Of a stretch of 64,000 bases of DNA, positions 55,265 through 64,000 are shown piece by piece. The notes below the pieces were generated by a model. That model saw nothing but the letters and a program-made list of their open reading frames with translations, was not told the origin of the DNA and searched no databases. Made by a program: the position numbers and the translations under genes. Source of the stretch: [Bacillus] selenitireducens MLS10 (GTDB taxonomy: Bacteria; Bacillota; Bacilli; Bacillales; Salisediminibacteriaceae); contig NC_014219.1 of assembly GCF_000093085.1 (NCBI RefSeq), forward strand, positions 1,790,384 through 1,854,383, written 5' to 3'. How positions within the stretch are numbered: position 1 is the first letter of the stretch; each line of letters opens with the position of its first letter.

Positions 55265-56731
55265 ATGAAAATCAGAGAACTTTTAGATCATATCAGTCCA
55301 TGCCGTGTCAAAGGCGATTTGGATCAGGATATCAAGAGTCTGGAAATGGATTCAAGACTTGTCTCAGAAGGTGCATTGTTTTTCTGTATTCGGGGATTTA
55401 CTGTAGATGGCCATGATTATGCAGCTCAGGCAGCTGATCGTGGTGCGGTTGCATTCCTTACGGAAGAGGAGCTTCCTGTGGATGGTACACAGCTCATTGT
55501 AAGGGACTCAAGACGGGCCATGGCTCAGCTGGCGGCCCGTTTTTACAACTACCCGTCTGATCGGATGACTATGATCGGGGTGACAGGAACGAATGGAAAA
55601 ACGAGTGTCACGCATTTTATTCAGGATTTGCTGAAACGCGCAGGCACAGAAGCCGGCATGATAGGTACAATGTATACAGAACTGAAAGGCATTCAGACGG
55701 AAACGGTCAATACAACTCCGGAGTCTTTTACACTGCAAAAGCGGTTGAACGAGATGTACCTTGCAGGAGCTGAAGCGGTGACAATGGAAGTTTCGTCTCA
55801 TGCCCTTCATTTGGGAAGGGTGCACGGAACGGCATTTGATGTTGCGGTCTTTACAAATCTCAGCCAGGACCACCTGGATTATCATCAAACGATGGATCAG
55901 TACGCGCAGGCAAAGAGCCTGTTATTTTCTCAACTTGGTTCGGGTGGTGAAACCGACGCCTATAAGCGGGCTGTGATCAATGTCGACGATAGCTATGCGG
56001 ATATCATGCTGGGTGCTTCGGCTGTGCCTGTCATAACGTATGGGATTGAAAAACCTTGCGATGTCAGGGCGGAAGATTTAGAAGTCAGTCCGGAGGGCAT
56101 CCGATTCACGATCCGTCTGAATCAGCAGTCTTATCCGGTCCAGCTGAAACTTGCAGGCACATTCTCCGTTTACAATGCTCTTGCTGCCTTTGCGGCAGTA
56201 TATGCAATCGGAATCGAACCGGAGCAGGCGGCCCGCTTTCTTTCGGAACTGCCTCAGGTCCGGGGGCGCTTTGAACGGGTGGAAACGGATGCGCCTTTTC
56301 ACGTCATTGTCGATTATGCACACACGCCTGACGGACTCGAAAATGTGATCCGGACAGCGAAGGAGACGACTGACAGACCGGTAACTGTGGTCTTTGGATG
56401 TGGAGGAGACCGGGACCGGAAGAAGCGTCCGCTAATGGGGAAACTGGCCGAAGATTTGGCAGACCACGTCATTTTAACCTCGGATAATCCGAGATCAGAA
56501 AATCCTGAAGCGATTATTCAGGATATCCTGTCCGGTATGAGTAAAGATAATCATACGGTCCAAACCGATCGTAAAGCAGCAATCACCCATGCGATAATGA
56601 ATGCAACAGAAGGAGAGGTCATTGTTATTGCAGGTAAGGGGCATGAAACCTACCAGATTACAGGTGATGTGACCCTTGATTTTGATGATAGAAAGGTGTC
56701 TTTAGAAGCTGTAAAGGAGAGATACTCATGA
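55265..56731 (+). CDS. murE: UDP-MurNAc-tripeptide synthetase (meso-DAP ligase)
   Basis: MurE, 488 aa, adds the third stem residue to UDP-MurNAc-L-Ala-D-Glu. ATP loop GVTGTNGKTS, central VSSHAL, and DNPRSENP, where the DNPR motif marks meso-diaminopimelate specificity, in line with dapH-ykuR in this window. Four in-frame ATGs stand in a row; the last (55265) is best placed 9 nt after GAAGG. Overlaps the MurF-like gene by 4 nt. Confidence 0.96.
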   Translation: MKIRELLDHISPCRVKGDLDQDIKSLEMDSRLVSEGALFFCIRGFTVDGHDYAAQAADRGAVAFLTEEELPVDGTQLIVRDSRRAMAQLAARFYNYPSDRMTMIGVTGTNGKTSVTHFIQDLLKRAGTEAGMIGTMYTELKGIQTETVNTTPESFTLQKRLNEMYLAGAEAVTMEVSSHALHLGRVHGTAFDVAVFTNLSQDHLDYHQTMDQYAQAKSLLFSQLGSGGETDAYKRAVINVDDSYADIMLGASAVPVITYGIEKPCDVRAEDLEVSPEGIRFTIRLNQQSYPVQLKLAGTFSVYNALAAFAAVYAIGIEPEQAARFLSELPQVRGRFERVETDAPFHVIVDYAHTPDGLENVIRTAKETTDRPVTVVFGCGGDRDRKKRPLMGKLAEDLADHVILTSDNPRSENPEAIIQDILSGMSKDNHTVQTDRKAAITHAIMNATEGEVIVIAGKGHETYQITGDVTLDFDDRKVSLEAVKERYS

Positions 56732-58083
56732 GTGGACATATCGACAGAAAGCTGATTCAATCTGTTTCCAAAGAGATGAGCGGCGATATTCCGTTAACCT
56801 TTGTTGCACATGGTGTGCAGACCAATCCGGAAAACATTGTGACAGGTGATCTTTTTGTTCCGCTGAAAGGTGAGATGTTTGACGGGCATCAGCTGATCGA
56901 GGCTGCGGTTGAAAATGGCGCAGCAGCCTCTCTTTGGCGAATATCAGAACCGGTTCCCAAGACTTTAGACCGTACGTTCCCACTTTTCTTTGTCGAGGAT
57001 CCGGAACGGGCTGTTGAAGAAATGGCTGAGCAATATTTGTTTGATATTGATCCGACGAGGGTCGCAGTCACAGGTGACTATACCAGGCATTTGACAAGAA
57101 CCGTGCTGGCAGGCATGTTGAAAAAAAACTACAGAGTCTATTTACCGGAAGAAACGCTTGGTGAACCATTGCCATTCTTTTCATCTGTTTTGTCGATGCC
57201 GGATGATACCGATGTGATTTTATTTGATGTCCCTTCAAGAACAGATGATATTGTCAGGTCTGCAAGCGAACTTATCATTCCTCAGTTAGCGGTTTTATGT
57301 TGTCATCGGGATCAGCATGAAGCAGATATAGCAGGTCATGCTGTTCATATAGAAGCCGGAATGAAAAAGACAGGAACGGTTTTTGTGGACCGCAATCGTT
57401 GGCAAGACGTGGACTGGCAAACGGATCTGGTGGAATACGGAGAGGACTCAGACAGCCTTTTTTACCCGGAACAGGTTCGTGAAGAAGATGGCCGTGTTCT
57501 GTTTTCCATAAAGGGTATCATGTTTCTTGACTTTTCATTGCCATGGCTGATGAAAGATCATATTATGAGCGTTTTGGCGGCTCTCGGTCCTGCTATTCAT
57601 TTGGGTATGGGTGCGGAGTCTGTCGCGCAGGGCGTCTCTGAACTGACAATGGAGGATTTCGATTTTGAGACATGTCATTCAAAGGATGGCACCGTTGTTC
57701 TCGTGGATCATGGCCGAGGGTTGAAAAGCGGATTGAAATATTCGCTTGGGATGCTGAAGCATATGCATCATTTTGACAGGCGTGTCCTGATTGTCGATGA
57801 GGGATTTCAATCGAATCCCCTGAAAGAAAAAATCATCCATGAAGTCTTTGCGGATGAGCTTCGGGATCCGATTACCGATTTGATCACGATTGGTGAGAAG
57901 GCATTTTGGATCCGGAGTGCGCTGAATAATGCAGGGATCACGCTGAATGGTGGTCATTATCAGACTCACCACGAAGCCATGCCGGAGTTGACGGAGCTTT
58001 TAAAAGATGAAGCACTTGTCCTGTACAGAGGCCTAAACAGTGTTCTCATGACTGAGATGATTAAAGAATGGAACAACGAATAG
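56728..58083 (+). CDS. degenerate MurF-like protein (inactive Mur ligase homologue)
   Basis: A 451-aa protein with the MurF three-domain layout, in the place where many bacteria carry murF (between murE and mraY). Domain 1 is readable (GVQTNPENIVTGDLFVPLKGEMFDGHQLIEAA). The ATP-binding loop is destroyed: VAVTGDYTRHLTR (112-124) where Mur ligases have TGSNGKTT, so both the Lys and the Thr are gone. The central Mur ligase motif with its conserved Glu and the downstream NIG.AHL segment are not recognisable. Domain 3 keeps a trace (DHGRGLKSGLKYSLGML for D.YNANP.SM). ATG at 56728 overlaps murE by 4 nt, and mraY follows after 10 nt. Full length with an intact frame suggests a retained non-enzymatic role; a true murF must lie elsewhere. 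Confidence 0.78.
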   Translation: MSGHIDRKLIQSVSKEMSGDIPLTFVAHGVQTNPENIVTGDLFVPLKGEMFDGHQLIEAAVENGAAASLWRISEPVPKTLDRTFPLFFVEDPERAVEEMAEQYLFDIDPTRVAVTGDYTRHLTRTVLAGMLKKNYRVYLPEETLGEPLPFFSSVLSMPDDTDVILFDVPSRTDDIVRSASELIIPQLAVLCCHRDQHEADIAGHAVHIEAGMKKTGTVFVDRNRWQDVDWQTDLVEYGEDSDSLFYPEQVREEDGRVLFSIKGIMFLDFSLPWLMKDHIMSVLAALGPAIHLGMGAESVAQGVSELTMEDFDFETCHSKDGTVVLVDHGRGLKSGLKYSLGMLKHMHHFDRRVLIVDEGFQSNPLKEKIIHEVFADELRDPITDLITIGEKAFWIRSALNNAGITLNGGHYQTHHEAMPELTELLKDEALVLYRGLNSVLMTEMIKEWNNE

Positions 58084-58093
58084 AAAGGGGCTC

Positions 58094-59077
58094 ATGAAGC
58101 CAATGTTTCAAGACGGATTACTATTTGCACTGGCCGGTGCGTTTCTCTTAACGGCAGTGCTGTCACCAGTTTTTATTCCCTATTTGCGAAAGTTGAAATT
58201 CGGACAGAGTATCAGAGAAGAAGGGCCGCAGTGGCACCAGGTCAAGTCAGGAACGCCTACGATGGGAGGCGTCATGTTTTTGACTGCGATTGTGATGATC
58301 ACACTGATTATCAGTGCAGGCTTTCAGACGGTGTCTGCGAATGTGATGATGCTCTTAATCGTGACCGTTTTCTTCGGACTTCTAGGTTTCATGGACGATT
58401 ATATCAAGGTAGTCAAAAAGCGTAATCTTGGACTGACTTCAAAGCAGAAGCTTGCAGGACAGATCGTGATTTCAGCAGTGATCTATCTCATCCTGATGCT
58501 GAGCGGGTTTTCGACCGAAGTTTCCGTACCTGGGACTGCCTGGTCACTGGACTTTGGATGGGCGTATTTTCCTTTCCTGGTTGTGGTGCTTGTTGGTACG
58601 AGTAATGCAGTAAATCTGACGGATGGATTGGACGGTCTGGTTGCAGGAAGCAGTGTCATTGCTTTTTCTGCGTTTGCCTTTATCGCTCATCAGGCAGGGA
58701 TGATGGACGTGACGATGTTCGCTCTCGCGGTTTCGGGAGCAATGGCCGGTTTTATGCTGGTAAACGTTCATCCGGCCAAGATTTTTATGGGAGACACCGG
58801 TTCTCTTGCATTGGGAGGCGCCCTAGCGATGATTGCGGTCCTGACAAAAACGGAACTCTTACTCATCATCATCGGAGCTGTTTTTGTCATTGAGACACTG
58901 TCGGTGATCCTGCAGGTTGCATCATTTAAATTGAGAGGCAAGCGTATTTTTAAAATGAGTCCTATTCATCATCATTTTGAGATGTCCGGATGGAGTGAAT
59001 GGCGTGTTGTCATCGTCTTCTGGTCAATGGGGCTGGTATTCGCCCTGCTTGGTGTATGGATTGAGGTGTGGATGTAA
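58094..59077 (+). CDS. mraY: phospho-N-acetylmuramoyl-pentapeptide-transferase
   Basis: MraY, 327 aa, ten membrane helices, makes lipid I from UDP-MurNAc-pentapeptide and undecaprenyl phosphate. Active-site motifs FMDDYIKV, NAVNLTDGLDGL, MGDTGSLALGG and HHHFEMSGW are complete. GAAAGGGG precedes the ATG. Its TAA shares a base with the murD ATG (TAATG). Confidence 0.97.
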   Translation: MKPMFQDGLLFALAGAFLLTAVLSPVFIPYLRKLKFGQSIREEGPQWHQVKSGTPTMGGVMFLTAIVMITLIISAGFQTVSANVMMLLIVTVFFGLLGFMDDYIKVVKKRNLGLTSKQKLAGQIVISAVIYLILMLSGFSTEVSVPGTAWSLDFGWAYFPFLVVVLVGTSNAVNLTDGLDGLVAGSSVIAFSAFAFIAHQAGMMDVTMFALAVSGAMAGFMLVNVHPAKIFMGDTGSLALGGALAMIAVLTKTELLLIIIGAVFVIETLSVILQVASFKLRGKRIFKMSPIHHHFEMSGWSEWRVVIVFWSMGLVFALLGVWIEVWM

Positions 59078-60444
59078 TGAAACAGTCAATTTATAAAAAT
59101 CAGAATATACTCGTGCTGGGTCTTGCGAAAAGCGGCACTGAAGCAACAAAAATCCTTCTCAGACTCGGGGCACGAGTGACGGTAAATGACCGGACGCCGA
59201 TCGAGGATAATGAACAGGCAAAACAGCTTCAGGATGAGGGGGCAGAGGTTGTGTGCGGATCGCATCCGGAAACGCTGGTTCATGAGGGACTGGATCTGCT
59301 TGTGAAAAATCCGGGGATTCCTTATGATCACCCACTCATCAAGAAGGCTTTGCACATGCGGATCCCTGTTATTACCGAGGTCGAAATCGCAGGGGAAATT
59401 GCCGCCTGTGACATGATCGGAATTACGGGGTCCAACGGCAAAACAACCACAACGACAATGACGGCATCAATGCTTGAAAACAGCCCGAAAAATCCCAAAG
59501 CAGCCGGGAATATCGGTGAGGTCGCCAGTAAAGTCGCCGATGCATCGCTTCCTGAGGATATCCTTGTTGTGGAACTGTCAAGCTTTCAGCTGCAGGGAAC
59601 GAACCGATTTAAGCCCCATATAGCCGTTTTTCTTAATTTAATTGAGGCACATCTCGATTATCACGGGACGATGGATGACTACGCCCAGGCAAAAGCCCGT
59701 ATTTTCCGAAACCAATCGAAAGATGATGTGCTGATCTACAATGCGGATGACCCACTGGTCTCCTCCCTTGCAGAACAGGCGGATTCGACTTGCATTCCGT
59801 TTTCGACACAGCGAATCGTTGATGGCGGCTCCTATATCAAAGATGGTGACATAGTCGTTTTGGGTGAAGTGTTGATGCGTCGCGATGACTTTTCATTACC
59901 GGGAGATTACAATTTGTCAAATGGCCTCGCTGCAGCCACCGCTGCGATGAAGGCGGGAGCGGATCCTGAACAGGTCCGTCATGTCCTCGCGAGTTTTGAG
60001 GGGGTCAAACACCGCTTGCAGTATGTGGATACTGTGAACGGTGTCCGGTATTTTAATAACTCGAAGGCGACGAACGTTCCTGCAACGGTCAAGGCATTAG
60101 AAGCGTTTCCTGGAGAGCGGATTATTCTGATCGCCGGAGGATTGGACAGAAAATTGAGCTTTGATGATCTTTATGCCCCAATGGGACAATCGGTAAAAGG
60201 ACTCGTGACGTATGGTGAGACAGCTGATAAACTTGCTGAAGCAGGGAGATCTGCCGGTGTTGAAACCATCTTGAAAACAACGACACTCGAAGAGGCCGTT
60301 CGGAAGGCTGAAGAAATAAGTGAAGAGTCCGACATCATCCTTCTTTCACCGGCGTGTGCATCATGGGATCAGTTTCGCACATTCGAAGAACGGGGAGACA
60401 CGTTTATTGAAGCGGTCGCCAGATTGAAGGAGGATAAGTTATGA
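59077..60444 (+). CDS. murD: UDP-MurNAc-L-alanine--D-glutamate ligase
   Basis: MurD, 455 aa, adds D-Glu. N-terminal Rossmann ILVLGLAKSG, ATP loop GITGSNGKTTTT, NLIEAHLDYH, and FFNNSKATN-like YFNNSKATN. GAGGTG precedes the ATG, which overlaps the mraY stop. It ends in ATGA overlap with murG. spoVE, which separates murD from murG in B. subtilis, is absent. Confidence 0.97.
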   Translation: MKQSIYKNQNILVLGLAKSGTEATKILLRLGARVTVNDRTPIEDNEQAKQLQDEGAEVVCGSHPETLVHEGLDLLVKNPGIPYDHPLIKKALHMRIPVITEVEIAGEIAACDMIGITGSNGKTTTTTMTASMLENSPKNPKAAGNIGEVASKVADASLPEDILVVELSSFQLQGTNRFKPHIAVFLNLIEAHLDYHGTMDDYAQAKARIFRNQSKDDVLIYNADDPLVSSLAEQADSTCIPFSTQRIVDGGSYIKDGDIVVLGEVLMRRDDFSLPGDYNLSNGLAAATAAMKAGADPEQVRHVLASFEGVKHRLQYVDTVNGVRYFNNSKATNVPATVKALEAFPGERIILIAGGLDRKLSFDDLYAPMGQSVKGLVTYGETADKLAEAGRSAGVETILKTTTLEEAVRKAEEISEESDIILLSPACASWDQFRTFEERGDTFIEAVARLKEDKL

Positions 60445-61556
60445 GAATAGTCGTTACAGGTGGCGGTACAGGAGGGCATATTTATCCCGCTCTTGCACTG
60501 ATTCGGCATATCAATAGGGAACATGATCAGTCAGATGTTTTATACATCGGTACGGACAGCGGTATGGAAGCCACTATTGTTCCAAGAGAGCAGATCCCAT
60601 TCAAAACCGTTAATATCAGCGGATTTAAACGGAAACTGTCATTGGATAATGTGAAAACCGTCTTCAGGTTCTTAAAAGCAGTTCGTACTGCTAAACAGCA
60701 TCTGCGGACGTTCAAACCGGATGTGGTCATCGGAACAGGTGGCTATGTTTGCGGTCCTGTCGTCTATGCTGCGGCAAAACTTGGTATACCGACTGTGATT
60801 CACGAACAAAATAGCGTACCGGGTTTAACGAACCGGTTTCTAGCCCGCTACGTGGATAAAATCATTACGTCATTTCCGGTCTTAGGTGATTCGTTTCCTG
60901 AAGAAAAAACGGAAATGCTGGGAAACCCGAGGGCGTCAGAGGTCGTATATCACGTAGAGCAAGACTCGGCAGGTTATGCGGCCGAATCAGGACTCGATCC
61001 GGCAAAGCCGACGATCCTTGCGGTAGGAGGCAGCCGTGGAGCGAGGCCCGTTAATGAAGCTGTTACAGCTCTGATTCCTCTGATGGCGAATTCGATGTAT
61101 CAGTTGATTTTCGTCACGGGAGAATCGCATTATGAGGAAGCTGTGCAGGCACTGCATCATGCGAACATGAGCGACAGGGTCCACGTCGTTCCTTATGTAC
61201 ATGACATGCCGGCGGTTTTAAAAGAGGTTGATTTGGTCATCGCCCGTGCAGGGGCGACCACGATGGCTGAAATCACCGGTCTTGGTTTACCATCCGTATT
61301 AATACCGAGTCCATATGTAACGAATAATCATCAGGAAAAAAATGCCCGCCTATTGGAAGAGAAAGGGGCATCCCGGGTTATTCTCGAAAGGGATCTGTCC
61401 GGGCAGGTACTGTTTGACACACTGACAGAGATCTTATCAAACCAAGAACAGATCTTAAGGATGAAAGATGCGGCCGCATCAATTGGACGCCCTGAAGCTG
61501 CGAGACATATAACCAAATTGATAGAGGGTTTGATTCTGGATCAAAAGAAAGGATAG
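60441..61556 (+). CDS. murG: lipid II synthase (N-acetylglucosaminyl transferase MurG)
   Basis: MurG, 371 aa, membrane-associated GT28 enzyme converting lipid I to lipid II. VTGGGTGGHIYPALAL, IGTGGYVCGPVVYAA and HEQNSVPGLTN at the acceptor side, and the UDP-GlcNAc side AGATTMAEITGLGLPSVLIPSP. GAAGGAGG precedes the ATG, which overlaps the murD stop. Confidence 0.97.
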   Translation: MRIVVTGGGTGGHIYPALALIRHINREHDQSDVLYIGTDSGMEATIVPREQIPFKTVNISGFKRKLSLDNVKTVFRFLKAVRTAKQHLRTFKPDVVIGTGGYVCGPVVYAAAKLGIPTVIHEQNSVPGLTNRFLARYVDKIITSFPVLGDSFPEEKTEMLGNPRASEVVYHVEQDSAGYAAESGLDPAKPTILAVGGSRGARPVNEAVTALIPLMANSMYQLIFVTGESHYEEAVQALHHANMSDRVHVVPYVHDMPAVLKEVDLVIARAGATTMAEITGLGLPSVLIPSPYVTNNHQEKNARLLEEKGASRVILERDLSGQVLFDTLTEILSNQEQILRMKDAAASIGRPEAARHITKLIEGLILDQKKG

Positions 61557-61561
61557 TCATC

Positions 61562-62509
61562 ATGAGAACCATTACACTTCCGAATACACTTCGAGGTAAA
61601 ATCACTTACGATGAAATGACTGGGAAGTATTCAACCTGGAGAATCGGGGGAAAAGCAGATGTGATGTACGAACCGTCTGATGTGGAGGATGTGACGAATC
61701 TTCTCGCATACCTCAGAGCTGAGAAGATCCCTTATTTCATTTTAGGGAAAGGTTCGAATCTGATGTTCCCGGATGAGGGCATTCGCGGAGTGGTCATCAA
61801 GATGGCCGATGCCCTGACGAATTTGACTGAAGAAGGGAATACTGTAACCGTTGGAGCCGGGTATTCACTTGTAAAACTCGCAGCTAAAATGAGCAGAAAC
61901 GGGTTAAGCGGCCTGGAATTTGCAGCGGGTATTCCTGCAACTGTCGGCGGAGCTGTATTCATGAATGCCGGTGCACATGGCGGAGAGATGGCGGATGTAA
62001 TCTCAAGGATTCACGTTTTGAGACCGGACGGAACGGACGCGTGGTTTGAGGGTGAGAGCTTGCAGTTTTCTTACCGGCACTCTTTTTTGCAGGATGAAGA
62101 ACTGATTTGTCTGGAGGCTGAACTGACGCTTCAAAGTGGTGACAGTGAGGACATTTCGAGTGTGCTTGAGAAGAACAAGCAGTACCGCAAAGACACGCAA
62201 CCATATGGTGAGCCATCCTGTGGCAGCGTGTTCAAAAATCCGAGACCGCTTTTCGCAGCAAAATTAATCGAAGACGCCGGTTTAAAGGGGAAGCGCTTTG
62301 GCGGTGTGAAGGTCTCTGAAAAGCACGCCAATTTCATCGTTAATGATCAGCAAGGCACCGCTGAAGATGTCCTGAATCTGATGGTTTACATTCAAAAAAA
62401 GATCGAGCAGACAGCGATGGTAACGCTCGAGCCTGAAGTGCAAGTGGTTCGTCCTGACTGCTCAACGGTATCTGCTGCTGAGGCGCTTAGAATTTTCCGC
62501 AAACATTGA
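61562..62509 (+). CDS. murB: UDP-N-acetylenolpyruvoylglucosamine reductase
   Basis: MurB, 315 aa, FAD enzyme making UDP-MurNAc. Type II MurB pattern: TWRIGGKADVMYEP, FILGKGSNLMFPDEG, GLEFAAGIPATVGGAVFMNAGAHGGE, the catalytic Ser in PSCGSVFKNP and the C-terminal Glu in LEPEVQVV. GAAAGGATAG precedes the ATG, 5 nt after murG. Confidence 0.97.
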   Translation: MRTITLPNTLRGKITYDEMTGKYSTWRIGGKADVMYEPSDVEDVTNLLAYLRAEKIPYFILGKGSNLMFPDEGIRGVVIKMADALTNLTEEGNTVTVGAGYSLVKLAAKMSRNGLSGLEFAAGIPATVGGAVFMNAGAHGGEMADVISRIHVLRPDGTDAWFEGESLQFSYRHSFLQDEELICLEAELTLQSGDSEDISSVLEKNKQYRKDTQPYGEPSCGSVFKNPRPLFAAKLIEDAGLKGKRFGGVKVSEKHANFIVNDQQGTAEDVLNLMVYIQKKIEQTAMVTLEPEVQVVRPDCSTVSAAEALRIFRKH

Positions 62510-62552
62510 CTTATCCGTATTCAATGATCAGAGTGAGGAAGGAGGAGAAAGA

Positions 62553-63332
62553 ATGGCTGACGGCAAAGTCATAGATATCGAACAGAAAGTGCCTGACTTC
62601 CGTGAACAGCGCAGACGAAAAAGCCGCAGGAGGCTTGTCCTTTATATCTCCATTCTCGCATTCTTTCTCCTGTTTGTTTATTATTTTCAAAGTGATTACA
62701 GTACGGTTGGACATGTTGATGTTTATGGGACAGATATGGTGGATGAGAAATGGGTGGTTGAGTCATCGGGATTAACAGATGGGGTTTCAATGTGGTCCTA
62801 CCCCTTCCATGAGGCTGTTGAGGAGCTGATGGAACATCCTGTTATCGTGTCTGTTGAAGCAGAAAGGAATTGGCCCCGTTCGATTACCCTATATGTGGAT
62901 GAATACAGAACGGTGGGTTATCTTCGATCCGCTGAAAACGGTGCTTTTTATCCGCTATTAAACGACGGATCGATATTGAATCAGGAAGAGTTTCAGGGTT
63001 CGCACGTGGATGAACCATTAATCAGTGGTATGGATGCCCATTCAGAACTTGGCAGACTCGCGCATGAACTTGACGAGTTGGATGAGATGGTGACAAGAAG
63101 GATATCGGAAGTTGTCCACGAACCGGATCAGGGTGAACATCATCTGACGCTGTATACAACGGATGGATTCACTGTTTATACGGAAATCAATGATTTCGCT
63201 TCGAATATGACCGCTTATCCGGCTGTAGCGATTCAATTGAACCCGGAAGAGGAAGGCATTCTGCACATGAGAATGACTCCATATTTCGAAAGGGAAGGTC
63301 AGGAGGAAGAAGAAATTGAAATTGAAGAGTAA
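62553..63332 (+). CDS. divIB: cell division protein DivIB/FtsQ
   Basis: A 259-aa bitopic divisome protein: basic cytosolic part (1-27), membrane helix (about 29-46), POTRA domain (about 50-120, VGHVDVYGTDMVDEKWVVESSG...IVSVEAERNWPRSITLYVDE) and beta domain (to about 240). It stabilises FtsL and PBP2B encoded upstream. The acidic C-terminus overlaps the next gene by 17 nt. GAAGGAGG precedes the ATG. Confidence 0.94.
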   Translation: MADGKVIDIEQKVPDFREQRRRKSRRRLVLYISILAFFLLFVYYFQSDYSTVGHVDVYGTDMVDEKWVVESSGLTDGVSMWSYPFHEAVEELMEHPVIVSVEAERNWPRSITLYVDEYRTVGYLRSAENGAFYPLLNDGSILNQEEFQGSHVDEPLISGMDAHSELGRLAHELDELDEMVTRRISEVVHEPDQGEHHLTLYTTDGFTVYTEINDFASNMTAYPAVAIQLNPEEEGILHMRMTPYFEREGQEEEEIEIEE

Positions 63333-64000
63333 ACATATCATCTTAACATTTGTTTTATTCGTAACCGGGCTGTTGCTTTCTGTCAGTTTTCAGCTTGTTC
63401 AGGATGGCGTGTTTTCTCAGGAAACAATCAATGAAGCAGATTTAAGTCTGGAAGAGGGGTTGCAACGAGAAATTCTCGAAGAGCAAGAAGCAAATCTCAT
63501 TCTTCAGGATGAACTTTCGGAGATCCAGGCTGAAATCAGTGCAGTTGAGGAGGAACTTGGTGATCAGGAGATCACACTATTCAACGTGATCGAAGATGTC
63601 GATCGATTGAGAATGTTTAACGGAACTGTACCGGTAAAAGGGCCGGGATTGACTGTGACATTGACGGATGCAGACTTTATACCCGGAGAAGATAATCCAA
63701 ATCATTACATTGTTCATGAATACCATATTCAAAAAGTCGTGGATGAGCTTCTCGTTGCAGGAGCCGAAGCGGTATCCGTCAATGGGCAGAGACTCTCCCA
63801 TGATTCATATATTCAGTGTGTCGGTCCGGTTATTGAAGTCGATGGTCACGTCTCATTTGCTCCTTTTGAAATCAGTGTCATTGGAGACAGTGAAACGCTT
63901 CTTGAGTCACTGAAATTACCAGGTGGAGTGATGGACTCACTGCTTGACGATCAAATTCAGGTTCGAACGCAAATGGAATCTGAAATCACCATCAGACCCC
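63316..64000 (+). CDS. DUF881 family protein (YlxW/YlxX-like), 3' end outside window
   Basis: TTG at 63316, 9 nt after AGGAGG, opens a frame of 228 codons to the edge, overlapping divIB by 17 nt. An N-terminal membrane helix (about 8-25, IILTFVLFVTGLLLSVSF) is followed by a coiled coil (about 45-90, LQDELSEIQAEISAVEEEL) and the DUF881 domain (VPVKGPGLTVTLTDAD; ADELL-type VVDELLVAGAEAVSVNGQRLS). B. subtilis has two such genes (ylxW, ylxX) here; which one this is cannot be decided. Likely envelope-located, function unknown. Confidence 0.85.
   Translation, partial: MKLKSKHIILTFVLFVTGLLLSVSFQLVQDGVFSQETINEADLSLEEGLQREILEEQEANLILQDELSEIQAEISAVEEELGDQEITLFNVIEDVDRLRMFNGTVPVKGPGLTVTLTDADFIPGEDNPNHYIVHEYHIQKVVDELLVAGAEAVSVNGQRLSHDSYIQCVGPVIEVDGHVSFAPFEISVIGDSETLLESLKLPGGVMDSLLDDQIQVRTQMESEITIRP

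Overview
The window reads as a housekeeping stretch of a low-GC Firmicute of the Bacillaceae type. Gene order follows the Bacillus subtilis chromosome closely (from memory of strain 168): ykuQ-ykuR-ykuT, ktrC-rnjA-rpoY-def-ykyA-pdhABCD, speA-yktA-yktB-ykzI-suhB, ylaF-ylaH-ylaI-ylaN, ctaA/ctaBCDEF, ylbC-F-G-rsmD-coaD-ylbL-ylbM-ylbN-rpmF, ylbP-panE-bshC, and the mraZ-to-divIB division and cell wall cluster. Very acidic lipoproteins, two mechanosensitive channels and two Ktr potassium-gating subunits suit a halophilic or haloalkaliphilic lifestyle. Sporulation genes that sit inside these same blocks in B. subtilis (spoVD, spoVE, ylbJ, ylbO/rsfA) are all missing, which suggests a lineage that no longer sporulates, such as the Bacillus selenitireducens/Salisediminibacterium group. 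The genus is inference.

Layout. 1-8.1 kb: a partial, degenerate ABC ATPase, then ktrA divergent from uspA with overlapping promoters, an MscS channel, a glutaredoxin, an HD-GYP-like protein, the acetylated lysine/diaminopimelate pair dapH-ykuR, a second MscS channel and ktrC. 8.1-11.8 kb: RNase J1, the RNA polymerase epsilon subunit, peptide deformylase and a YkyA lipoprotein. 12.2-14.3 kb: a Jag-N/FapA-like polymer-binding protein. 14.5-20 kb: the pyruvate dehydrogenase operon under a near-consensus promoter, with a structured leader and a 21-codon leader ORF; its E2 carries two lipoyl domains. 20.2-22.3 kb: two lipoproteins acting on cell wall (polysaccharide deacetylase and M23 peptidase).

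22.6-31 kb: mainly small conserved genes (DUF3055, yktA, yktB, ykzI, suhB, ylaF, ylaH, ylaI, ylaN), arginine decarboxylase, an FMN-binding stress protein and dps; the last two have sigma-B-like promoters. 31-38 kb: haem A synthesis and caa3-type cytochrome c oxidase, where ctaE is split by one extra G in a G7 run. 38-51 kb: envelope, RNA-modification and coenzyme genes, ending with bacillithiol synthase BshC.

51-64 kb: the dcw cluster. A promoter overlapping three 10-bp GTGG repeats (a MraZ operator) drives mraZ-rsmH-ftsL-pbpB; murE follows after a hairpin and its own promoter. Between murE and mraY lies a MurF-like protein whose ATP-binding loop has been destroyed. mraY-murD-murG-murB-divIB and a DUF881 gene then run off the right edge. 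No rRNA, tRNA, CRISPR array, prophage or intact insertion sequence was seen. The most unusual objects are the two inactivated-looking ATPases at the left edge and in the dcw cluster, the two leader ORFs, and a repeated arrangement in which a stop codon lies in the loop of a terminator hairpin.
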